7,026 nt of DNA from Bacteroidales bacterium UBA5621 (GTDB taxonomy: Bacteria > Bacteroidota > Bacteroidia > Bacteroidales > VadinHA17): the NCBI GenBank assembly GCA_002424525.1, contig DIKJ01000013.1, forward strand, positions 1,492 to 8,517, given 5' to 3'. A model generated the notes under the pieces. That model saw only the letters and a program-made list of their open reading frames with translations. It was not told where the DNA came from and searched no databases. Every line of letters starts with the position of its first letter. Position 1 is the first letter of the stretch. Positions 1-5,493 of the stretch are shown here, piece after piece. The position numbers and the translations under genes were made by a program.

Positions 1-134
1 TGAACGTTACGGACATAATTGTTAGAATCGCGGTTCAGACGGTTATTGTAATTGTTCCTGCACTGATCTGAACAGAATTTCTTATCGGTGCGACCACGAA
101 GGGTGTCGCCACAATCGAGACATTTTCTTTCCAC
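1..134 (-). CDS. Small zinc-ribbon protein, 5' part (cut by window edge)
   Basis: This is the N-terminal 44 codons of a small protein; the rest lies beyond the left edge. Read on the minus strand from a GTG at 134-132, it begins VERKCLDCGDTL and continues to DKKFCSDQCRNNYNN. Four cysteines (residues 5, 8, 21 and 25) in a CxxC...CxxxC arrangement form a probable zinc ribbon, followed by an Asn/Arg-rich stretch. I recognise the pattern from small proteins (around 60-80 residues) common in Bacteroidota that have no well-established function; nucleic-acid binding is only a guess. The start is uncertain: the frame is open upstream to a TAA at 173-171, and a TTG at 161-159 would add nine residues. 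I prefer GTG because the family normally begins a few residues before the first Cys. The gene diverges from ssb. Confidence 0.72.
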   Translation of the reverse strand, partial: MERKCLDCGDTLRGRTDKKFCSDQCRNNYNNRLNRDSNNYVRNV

Positions 135-150
135 AGCACTAAAGTTTTGA

Positions 151-185
151 TAAAGATACAAAAAAACGTTTTAACCGTTTACAAA
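151..185 (-). promoter_or_regulatory. Possible promoter of the zinc-ribbon gene
   Basis: On the minus strand TATCTTTA (158-151) resembles the Bacteroidota -7 element TAnnTTTG but lacks the final G. A TTTG lies upstream at 185-182. The 23-base spacing is longer than the usual 19-21 or so, so this is a weak candidate. If real, transcription would start a few bases before the GTG at 134, which would rule out the alternative TTG start at 161. Confidence 0.22.
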
Positions 186-239
186 CGACTATAAAAGGTT
201 ATAAACCGGGTATAAGCAATTATTAGCCGAAACGTTTTA
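164..239. repeat. Repeated motifs in the zinc-ribbon/ssb divergent gap
   Basis: The gap contains two exact copies of AAACGTTTTA (164-173 and 230-239), each with the palindromic core AAACGTTT. Between them are a short inverted repeat, CGTTT-AC-AAACG (176-187), and three TATAA-initial units (TATAAAAGGT at 190, TATAAACCGGG at 200, TATAAGC at 211) spaced 10 and 11 bases apart, about one helical turn. Such phased and palindromic motifs between divergent genes would suit an operator for a dimeric or cooperative DNA-binding protein. AT-richness alone could produce some of this, and no regulator is identified. Confidence 0.4.
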
Positions 240-250
240 TCAGGCTGGAT

Positions 251-258
251 TAAGTTTG
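251..258 (+). promoter_or_regulatory. -7 promoter element of ssb
   Basis: TAAGTTTG matches the Bacteroidota -7 consensus TAnnTTTG at all fixed positions. No good TTTG is present at the expected -33 position. Transcription would start at about 262-266, leaving a leader of about 10 bases to the ATG at 275 or about 35 bases to the ATG at 299. Confidence 0.5.
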
Positions 259-274
259 TCGGGAGATAACACAA

Positions 275-661
275 ATGTCAAATTTAAACCAGGAAATCAT
301 GAATGCATTAAGAAACAGTGTAAGGCTGATCGGGAACCTGGGTCAGGACCCCGACACCAAGACTCTTGAAAATGGCAGGAAAGTTACGCACTTCACGCTT
401 GCAACGGCTGAAAACTTTAAGAATGCAGACGGGCAGAAGATCAGTGAAACAACATGGCACAACATTGTTGCATGGAACGGGCTGGCTGACATTGCCGAAA
501 GGTTCCTCACGAAAGGGAAAGAGGTAGCTGTCGAAGGCAGGATAGTGTACAGGAGTTATGAAGACAAGAAGGGAGCTATGAAGTACATTACTGAGATCGT
601 TCTGAATGAGATCCTTTTGCTGAGGAACTTCAAGGGACAGGAGAAGGAGAAGGAAGAGTAG
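275..661 (+). CDS. ssb: Single-stranded DNA-binding protein (short SSB paralogue)
   Basis: SSB proteins coat single-stranded DNA during replication, repair and recombination. The protein is one OB-fold domain: the first strand, SVRLIGNLGQDPDTK, lies at residues 15-29, the family-typical TTWHNIVAW at 59-67, and the final strands around YITEIVLNEILLL at 104-116. At 128 residues it is shorter than the housekeeping SSBs of 140-180 residues. It has no long disordered linker and no DDxPF-like tip; the C-terminus is only a short charged tail, GQEKEKEE. It may therefore be a secondary SSB that does not recruit the usual SSB partners. The longest frame starts at ATG 275, but the ATG at 299 (residue 9) gives MNALRNSVRLIGNLG, which fits the N-terminus of short Bacteroidota SSBs better. 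Neither start has an ideal Shine-Dalgarno. The gene stands alone, divergent from the zinc-ribbon gene and convergent with iorB. Confidence 0.93.
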   Translation: MSNLNQEIMNALRNSVRLIGNLGQDPDTKTLENGRKVTHFTLATAENFKNADGQKISETTWHNIVAWNGLADIAERFLTKGKEVAVEGRIVYRSYEDKKGAMKYITEIVLNEILLLRNFKGQEKEKEE

Positions 662-699
662 TTTCAGGGGCAGTATAATCCAGTCGCTGCATTTCAGGG

Positions 700-736
700 A
701 AAAGAGGCCGGTTCACCAGGCAATCAGCCTCTCTTT
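700..736. terminator. Hairpin between converging ssb and iorB
   Basis: AGAGGC (703-708) pairs with GCCTCT (727-732) around an 18-base loop. Read on the minus strand, the stem extends through a G-U pair and A-T pairs and is followed by TTTT, so it could terminate the iorAB transcript. On the plus strand, after ssb, the trailing CTTTCC is a poor T-tract. The loop is long and the stem modest, so the call is tentative. Confidence 0.38.
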
Positions 737-746
737 CCGTATTGTA

Positions 747-1316
747 TCAGTTTAATCTCCTGCCTGCCCGGAGTGCCTTGAGGTTAATCTCAGCAATATC
801 ATACCCTTTCCGGATGAACAGCTTCCTTACGCCGTTTTCGATGCTTTTAAAGGGGACATCTATAAACCGGGAGGCTGCTCCCAGGATCACCATATTGCCG
901 GCTTTCGCCGATCCCGCTTCTTTTGCCATTGCATCCGCGTCAAGGATCAAATGGTTTTTGATCTTTTTTACTTCTTTCAAAACTGCCTCCAGGGGAGGGT
1001 AATCAGGTATGTTGATGAACGGATTTGAGCTGGTCACAAGCCATCCCGTTTTAGAAAGCCAGGGAAGATACCGGAGTGATTCCATGGGCTCCATTGAGAT
1101 TATCAGGTCTGCTTTCCCTGAGGGGATCAGGTCTGAAGCTATAGGTTTTCCGGAAAGCCTGAGATGTGACTGGACATCGCCTCCCCTCTGGCTCATGCCG
1201 TGAACCTCCGATTGTTTAAGGTAAAGTTTGTTTTCAACGGCGGCCAGGCCGATAACGGCTGCTATCGATAAAATGCCCTGCCCCCCTACTCCTGAAAGTA
1301 TTATATCATTCTTCAT
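747..1316 (-). CDS. iorB: Indolepyruvate oxidoreductase subunit beta
   Basis: This is the beta (gamma-domain-type) subunit of indolepyruvate:ferredoxin oxidoreductase, which with IorA converts aryl-pyruvates from transaminated aromatic amino acids, plus CoA, to aryl-acetyl-CoA, CO2 and reduced electron carrier. The protein has 189 residues, normal for the family. It opens MKNDIILSGVGGQGI (glycine-rich motif at residues 9-15), followed by the hallmark SEVHGMSQRGG at 36-46, and belongs to the pyruvate ferredoxin/flavodoxin oxidoreductase catalytic domain family. The chosen ATG at 1316-1314 overlaps the iorA TGA as ATGA. The frame is open 15 codons further upstream, but that extension lies inside iorA and does not resemble the family. 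The overlap implies translational coupling and equal production of the two subunits. No phenylacetate-CoA ligase gene follows; ssb converges instead. Confidence 0.95.
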   Translation of the reverse strand: MKNDIILSGVGGQGILSIAAVIGLAAVENKLYLKQSEVHGMSQRGGDVQSHLRLSGKPIASDLIPSGKADLIISMEPMESLRYLPWLSKTGWLVTSSNPFINIPDYPPLEAVLKEVKKIKNHLILDADAMAKEAGSAKAGNMVILGAASRFIDVPFKSIENGVRKLFIRKGYDIAEINLKALRAGRRLN

Positions 1317-2914
1317 TTTTCTATTGTTGATCGTTTTCTCCTTGATGCAGTCTGGATACATTCCCTCGAAGAAATTATTACGGAAACCCCCCTGTAGGAG
1401 AATTCCTCCTTCATCACACGGACATTGTCGTCGTGATTCTTTCGAAGTGGGACTATTACCCTTATATGGTCCGGATCGACTCCAATCCCTCCGCAGATCT
1501 GCTCAAGCCTGCCTGTTGCCTGTGATTTCTGCCCTCCGGTCATACCGGTTGTGGAATTGTCTGATATAATAATTGTAACGGGGGAGTTTTTCACGACAGC
1601 ATCCAGCAATCCTGTCATTCCTGAATGAGTAAAGGTAGAGTCTCCTATTACTGCCACCGAGGGGAAGAGTCCGGCATCGGCTGCACCTACAGCCATTGTG
1701 ACGGAAGCCCCCATGTCGACGCACGAGTTAATGAAACTATAGGGAGGGAGAGCCGCCAGTGTGTAACAGCCAATATCCGAAAAGACACCTTCGATGCCGA
1801 AGGGTCTCAGAGCCTCGATGATTGCGTTAAAAGTATCTGAGTGACCACAACCCTTGCAGAATGAAGGGGGTCTGGTTTTAACAATCTCAGGAACAGTAAG
1901 CCGTGGAGCAACAGGTAAACCCAGAGCCCTGGCCACGATCGAGGGGTTGAGTTCACCATCCCGGGGAATGGTTCCGTCAAGCCTGCCAAGGATCTTGAGA
2001 TTATTATCGAGAAGCCCCCTGAGAGCCTCCTCAACCACCGGATAACCTTCCTCCAGGATCAGTATTTCCTCGCACCTCCCGGTAATATCCCTTATTATAT
2101 CGGCCGGAAAAGGATAGGCAGTGATCCTGAGAACCGGGAAGTCCGGCCCGCCGTCAGGGAAGTTTTCCATCAGGTAATTATATGCTATGCCGCATGTTAT
2201 AACCCCGAGCCTTCTGTTACTTCCATCCCTGAAAAGGTTATATTTGGAGATCCTGTTGTCGTATTTAAGCGATTCATAAGCTGACAGCAGAAGCCTGTAT
2301 CGTTTCCTGGCAATGGCCGGAAGAAGAACAAACTGCCGTGGTTCGTCAGGCAACTTCATCTTTTTTTCCGGTTGCGGAGTCTTACGGATTATGGCTGAGC
2401 GTGAATGAGCCAGGCGGGTTGTGATGCGGAAAAGCACAGGCAGTTTACATTTTTCAGAAAGCTCGAAGGCATCAAAGATCATATCATAGGCTTCCTGCTG
2501 ATCGGAAGGCTCAAAGACCGGAACGAAAGCAAATTTCCCGTAGAATCGCGAATCCTGCTCATTTTGAGATGAATGCATTGACGGATCATCAGCGGCTACA
2601 ACTACCAGACCTCCGTTGACACCTGTGATGGCAGAGTTAATGAAAGTATCGGCAGCCACATTCAACCCGACATGCTTCATGGCTGCCATTGCTCTCTTCC
2701 CGGCGTAGGACATTCCCAGTGCCGCTTCGAGAGCTGTCTTTTCGTTGGATGACCATTCCCTGTGAATTCCACGCTCTGCCGCTTCCGGAGAAGCCTGAAT
2801 AAACTCCATGATCTCGGTGGAAGGGGTACCCGGGTAAGCATACATGCCGCTTAAACCTGCATCGACAGCAGCCAGCGCAATTGCTTCGTCTCCCAGTAAT
2901 AACAGTTTTTGCAT
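1313..2914 (-). CDS. iorA: Indolepyruvate oxidoreductase subunit alpha
   Basis: This is the thiamine-diphosphate-binding catalytic subunit that works with IorB on indolepyruvate and related aryl-pyruvates, in the cytoplasm. From the ATG at 2914 it has 533 residues. Residues 1-180 are the N-terminal pyrimidine-type domain with the family signature YPGTPSTE at 27-34. A central domain follows. The C-terminal pyrophosphate-type domain has CKGCGHSD at 353-360, DIGCYT at 380-385 and the TPP/metal motif GDSTFTHSG (from 424) through SDNSTTGMTGG (451-461). It ends at SSRECIQTASRRKRS, where archaeal IorA proteins continue into a domain with two 4Fe-4S clusters; that domain is absent here. The frame is open to an ATG at 2977, but the chosen start gives MQKLLLLGDEAIA, the usual family N-terminus. 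It is the first gene of the iorAB operon. Confidence 0.95.
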   Translation of the reverse strand: MQKLLLLGDEAIALAAVDAGLSGMYAYPGTPSTEIMEFIQASPEAAERGIHREWSSNEKTALEAALGMSYAGKRAMAAMKHVGLNVAADTFINSAITGVNGGLVVVAADDPSMHSSQNEQDSRFYGKFAFVPVFEPSDQQEAYDMIFDAFELSEKCKLPVLFRITTRLAHSRSAIIRKTPQPEKKMKLPDEPRQFVLLPAIARKRYRLLLSAYESLKYDNRISKYNLFRDGSNRRLGVITCGIAYNYLMENFPDGGPDFPVLRITAYPFPADIIRDITGRCEEILILEEGYPVVEEALRGLLDNNLKILGRLDGTIPRDGELNPSIVARALGLPVAPRLTVPEIVKTRPPSFCKGCGHSDTFNAIIEALRPFGIEGVFSDIGCYTLAALPPYSFINSCVDMGASVTMAVGAADAGLFPSVAVIGDSTFTHSGMTGLLDAVVKNSPVTIIISDNSTTGMTGGQKSQATGRLEQICGGIGVDPDHIRVIVPLRKNHDDNVRVMKEEFSYRGVSVIISSRECIQTASRRKRSTIEK

Positions 2915-3044
2915 GGTTATTGTATATGTTTTTAACTGTGGATCAAAAATTTGAATCAAACCAGCCAGATGAGACAAATATTGAAAAAAAATCGGGTTAT
3001 AAAAATGATGAATGTTTCGCAGGACTCAAAATTTTTCCGGATTA

Positions 3045-3052
3045 CAAAATTA
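3045..3052 (-). promoter_or_regulatory. Possible -7 element of iorAB
   Basis: Read on the minus strand, 3052-3045 is TAATTTTG, a full match to TAnnTTTG. There is no TTTG about 20 bases upstream. Transcription from here would give a leader of about 125 bases before the iorA ATG. The region is AT-rich, so a chance match is quite possible. Confidence 0.27.
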
Positions 3053-3058
3053 ATGAGC

Positions 3059-3128
3059 TTATTTTGGCTACATCGGGGTTAAATTTTAGTTAAATGTTAT
3101 TTTGTTACATCGAATAATTCTTATTTTG
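3059..3128 (+). promoter_or_regulatory. Three TTATTTTG copies upstream of the envelope gene pair
   Basis: TTATTTTG occurs at 3059-3066, 3097-3104 and 3121-3128 in the AT-rich gap between iorA and the secreted protein gene. Each is one base off the TAnnTTTG -7 element. The last is followed by CA, as is common after Bacteroidota -7 elements, and the TTTG of the second copy lies 16 bases upstream, somewhat short for a -33/-7 pair. The last copy is the best candidate promoter for the 3173 gene. Apart from these and the possible iorA element, I see nothing coding in 2915-3172. Confidence 0.3.
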
Positions 3129-3172
3129 CAGATTCTATGGAGTCAGGGTTATTTTAATCAGGTAAGGAGAGG

Positions 3173-3865
3173 TTGAGAAGATTGTTTCATATCGTTGTTC
3201 TAACTGTTTTTCCTCTTTGTTTTATTCAGGGTCAGACTCAGGAAAGAGAACGTTTTATTCAGGTGACAGGCATCATTTTCGATGAGTCAGCCAGACCGGT
3301 CTCAAACGCGGGAGTTATATCAACAAAGCTAAGGAGGGGATCCTTAAGCGACCGCTCAGGTATCTATTCTATCATTAGCATGCCGGGTGACACTCTGCTC
3401 TACAGGGCCCTGGGATTCAAAATTTCCATGATGACCGTGCCCCGCTCTTTTGAAGGAAGACATCTTAGTATTGATGTAGTCCTCTACGGAGACACGATCA
3501 AAATTGACGATGTGGTTATCCTCCCCTGGAGGAGCTACGAGGAGTTCAAGAGAGAGATTACCGAACCGCGGCCGGTTGATCCCGAGATCGCCAATATGAA
3601 CGAGAATCTTGCCTCCATATATTCCAGCATAGCCAACTCACAAGGAGTTACTGTCAGTCCCGAGGCCGGCTTCAGGTACGCTATGGAACAAAACTTCAGT
3701 GCCCTCGCCACAAAAAACCAGTACCCCATAAACAATCTTCTCAATCCATTCGCATGGGCCAAGTTCCTCAGTGGTGTAAAAAATGGCCTGTTACGCAATC
3801 AGAAATCCGACAGTCCCGTTAATAACGTAGCTAAACCGAAGAAAAAGAAGAGCGGAGAAGACTAA
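3173..3865 (+). CDS. Secreted carboxypeptidase-regulatory-like domain protein
   Basis: This is a 230-residue exported protein of unknown specific role. Residues 1-20 (MRRLFHIVVLTVFPLCFIQG) form a signal peptide: an Arg pair, a hydrophobic core, and a probable cleavage before QTQE. Residues 28-117 fit a CarboxypepD_reg-like beta-sandwich: a first strand QVTGIIFDE, a PVSNAGV turn, an SDRSGIYSI core, then LLYRALGFK and a closing strand IKIDDVVILP. This domain also caps SusC/TonB-dependent receptors, but no receptor barrel follows here. Residues 120-230 are a mainly helical, unrecognised region ending in a Lys-rich tail. The start is TTG at 3173, just after AAGGAG (3164-3169), a 3-base spacing. 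An in-frame TAA lies upstream at 3155-3157 and there is no ATG before the signal peptide; TTG at 3182 is the only other option and loses the two Arg. The gene is followed after 25 bases by a TonB-like gene on the same strand, probably co-transcribed. Confidence 0.82.
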   Translation: MRRLFHIVVLTVFPLCFIQGQTQERERFIQVTGIIFDESARPVSNAGVISTKLRRGSLSDRSGIYSIISMPGDTLLYRALGFKISMMTVPRSFEGRHLSIDVVLYGDTIKIDDVVILPWRSYEEFKREITEPRPVDPEIANMNENLASIYSSIANSQGVTVSPEAGFRYAMEQNFSALATKNQYPINNLLNPFAWAKFLSGVKNGLLRNQKSDSPVNNVAKPKKKKSGED

Positions 3866-3890
3866 AATTATTATTTGTAATTTAGCGGTG

Positions 3891-4640
3891 ATGAGAAAAT
3901 ACGAAGGGAAGCTGGTTGGTATTCTCGGCACTGTGATCATTCATCTGGTCGCTGCGATAATTTTTATGTCCTTTCAATTATATAATCTGAGAATTGAACT
4001 GCCAAAAGATTTTGAGATCGAATTTGCACAGTTTGAAGAGACTGAGATCGAAGAGAAATTGATCGATCTTCCCGCAACATCTGTCGAAAATATTTTCCGT
4101 GATGACGAATATATGCTCAACATTGCAAGGAATCTGGCGAACAGGAGTGATGTGAAGATTGATCCGGCCGAGTACATCGACATGGTGAAGGAAGAGCTTA
4201 TCAGGAGCGGGATGCTCAGCGAGGATAACTACATTGACGAGCAGAAGAGACTCAGTGAGATGATGACGGGTGAGGAGCTCACCTATGTAAATGAGGATCC
4301 CGAATCAGCTAAGGAGGAGAAACCGAAAGAGTCACAGGAGATGGCAGCCAATTACCAGGGACCTACTCGTATTTTTTATGATCTCCAGGGAAGAACCCAC
4401 ACCTATCTGCCTATCCCGATTTACAAATGTGAGGGATCGGGACAGGTGACTTTGCAGATTGAAGTAAATCAGAGAGGAGTTGTTGAAAGTGCGCAGATCA
4501 TTGCCCGGGAGAGCACGACCAAAGATCTCTGCCTGATCGAAACGGCAGTAGGCAGTGCAATGATCTCACGTTTCAATCCCGATATTAATTCCCCTAAAAC
4601 CCAGAAAGGGACACTGACCTACTTGTTTGTGGCACAGTGA
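3891..4640 (+). CDS. Membrane-anchored protein with TonB-type C-terminal domain
   Basis: This 249-residue protein has one N-terminal transmembrane segment (residues about 8-30, GKLVGILGTVIIHLVAA onward) with a short cytoplasmic N-terminus, the topology of TonB. The middle (about 40-155) is acidic and probably helical rather than the Pro/Lys-rich spacer of classical TonB. The C-terminal part (about 175-249) fits the TonB C-terminal fold: GSGQVTLQIEVNQRGVVESAQII, then an AMISRFNP turn and a closing strand GTLTYLFVAQ. Two cysteines (180 and 214) flank the first strands and could form a periplasmic disulfide. No ExbB/ExbD genes are nearby, so whether it transduces energy or only binds a partner is unknown; an acidic spacer suggests a non-standard role. 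Start: GTG at 3888 is directly followed by ATG at 3891, which I prefer; neither has a clear Shine-Dalgarno. It lies downstream of the secreted 3173 protein. Confidence 0.8.
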   Translation: MRKYEGKLVGILGTVIIHLVAAIIFMSFQLYNLRIELPKDFEIEFAQFEETEIEEKLIDLPATSVENIFRDDEYMLNIARNLANRSDVKIDPAEYIDMVKEELIRSGMLSEDNYIDEQKRLSEMMTGEELTYVNEDPESAKEEKPKESQEMAANYQGPTRIFYDLQGRTHTYLPIPIYKCEGSGQVTLQIEVNQRGVVESAQIIARESTTKDLCLIETAVGSAMISRFNPDINSPKTQKGTLTYLFVAQ

Positions 4641-4694
4641 AAGGTGCAGAAGAGTAACGGCTTTACGGCATAAAGGCAGAGGCGTAAAGGTGCA
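4640..4694. repeat. Direct and inverted repeats after the TonB-like gene
   Basis: AAAGGTGCA occurs at 4640-4648 and again at 4686-4694. Between and overlapping them, CTTTACG (4661-4667) is inverted as CGTAAAG (4683-4689) around a 15-base gap. The stretch is rich in AAAGG and GGCG steps and resembles degenerate tandem intergenic sequence seen in some Bacteroidota genomes. I see no coding potential. Confidence 0.5.
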
Positions 4695-4695
4695 C

Positions 4696-4752
4696 ACCGC
4701 CTTCGCCACCACCTCCGCAAAAGCTACGGTGGTCGGAGAAGGCATCGGCGGT
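4696..4752. repeat. Nested palindromic intergenic repeat (hairpin)
   Basis: The core hairpin pairs ACCTCCG (4711-4717) with CGGTGGT (4727-4733), seven pairs with one T-T mismatch, around the loop CAAAAGCTA. Outside it GCCTTC (4699-4704) is inverted as GAAGGC (4738-4743), and ACCGCC (4696-4701) as GGCGGT (4747-4752); these outer pairings share bases and are alternatives. The GC-rich arms with an AAAGCTACGG-type loop resemble dispersed palindromic elements I associate with intergenic regions of several bacterial groups. It lies between two converging genes and could terminate both transcripts, although no clear T-tract follows on either strand. Confidence 0.6.
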
Positions 4753-4766
4753 CAGAGGGGCGTGGA

Positions 4767-5492
4767 TCAGAAAAGCTTATTGTCTGTTTCCCAATTATAG
4801 GGACGTATAACTGAAGGGTTGTTCCTGTCCGCCGTTTTGCTGTTGACAAGCGGGCTTATTGTATGGGCTCTGAGAAAGTCAGAGGGGCAGGGCTTCAGCA
4901 TTTTCTTGGCATCTTCCTGTTTAACAGACAGATCTATCCATTTCTCTTCCGAATCTCTGTCAAGAACAGCAGGCATTCTCTTCTTCGAGTTGTGGATAAC
5001 TGCCATCATATCATTCGCTTCCGTTGTTATTATCGAGAAGGTCTTAAGCGTCTCCCCTGTTGCAGGATCAGTCCAATGGTCATATAACCCTGCAACTGAC
5101 AAGATATCATCATCAGTCTGGTAAATATACCATGGGATTTTTCCGCTTGCAGTATGCTGCCACTCAAAGAATCCCTTCAGGGGCACAAGGCATCTCTTCG
5201 ATCTTAAAGATCCGGAGAAGGATGGCCTGACATCAAGAGTTTCGGCGCGGGCGTTAAAAGTTTTATACCTTATCTCATTGGCATCGTCAGGACTTTTCAC
5301 CCACGAAGGGATCAGCCCCCATTTAAGCAACTCTATATATTCTCCCGATCCTGTGCAAAGAGCCGGGATTTCCGGGAGGCTGAAAGCATGATAATAATAA
5401 CTGGGATGATAACGGTACTTGTCCGGGAACAGGACACCGTATCTTTCCTCAAGTTCCTCCTTAATCAGGTTAACATTAACAGAGAAGCACAT
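4767..5492 (-). CDS. SRAP-family DNA-protein crosslinking protein (YedK/HMCES-like)
   Basis: Members of the SOS response-associated peptidase (SRAP) family attach covalently to abasic sites in single-stranded DNA through the N-terminal Cys, shielding the lesion. All expected residues are present in the 241-residue protein: Cys2 directly after the initiator Met, Asn80 and Arg82 in FNARAE, Glu110 in GFFEW, and His167 in VIHNSKKRMP. Length is normal for the family. The TVSP-like segment appears as AHTISPLVNS near residue 209. The start is fixed by the need for Cys2 to become the N-terminal residue after Met removal. The ATG at 5492 lies one base after the TGA of the serine hydrolase gene, so the two are almost certainly co-transcribed, although their functions seem unrelated. 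I saw no obvious LexA-type site immediately upstream. SRAP function is well supported; activity of this copy is inferred from intact residues. Confidence 0.95.
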   Translation of the reverse strand: MCFSVNVNLIKEELEERYGVLFPDKYRYHPSYYYHAFSLPEIPALCTGSGEYIELLKWGLIPSWVKSPDDANEIRYKTFNARAETLDVRPSFSGSLRSKRCLVPLKGFFEWQHTASGKIPWYIYQTDDDILSVAGLYDHWTDPATGETLKTFSIITTEANDMMAVIHNSKKRMPAVLDRDSEEKWIDLSVKQEDAKKMLKPCPSDFLRAHTISPLVNSKTADRNNPSVIRPYNWETDNKLF

Positions 5493-5493
5493 T

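Noticed and set aside
742..1002. Plus-strand open frame opposite iorB
   Set aside because: It lies antisense to a clearly conserved gene and its protein resembles no family; the same applies to other open frames opposite iorA, the SRAP gene and the serine hydrolase gene.
1317..1361. N-terminal extension of IorB within iorA
   Set aside because: The 15 extra codons lie inside iorA in another frame; the ATG at 1316 forms the usual ATGA overlap and starts at the conserved motif.
2915..2977. N-terminal extension of IorA from the upstream ATG at 2977
   Set aside because: The 21 extra residues do not resemble the family N-terminus, and the ATG at 2914 gives the standard MQKLLLLGDEAIA start.
2881..3093. 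Small plus-strand open frame spanning the iorA start and the AT-rich gap
   Set aside because: It overlaps the conserved iorA 5' end, has no family resemblance and no convincing ribosome binding site.
4696..4752. The hairpin as an insertion-sequence terminus or attachment site
   Set aside because: There is no transposase or integrase in the window, no second end, and no clear target duplication flanking it.
275..5492. ssb, SRAP and iorAB as parts of one DNA-defence system
   Set aside because: The genes lie in separate operons with a metabolic operon and an envelope pair between them; there is no nuclease, toxin or sensor gene to support a defence island.
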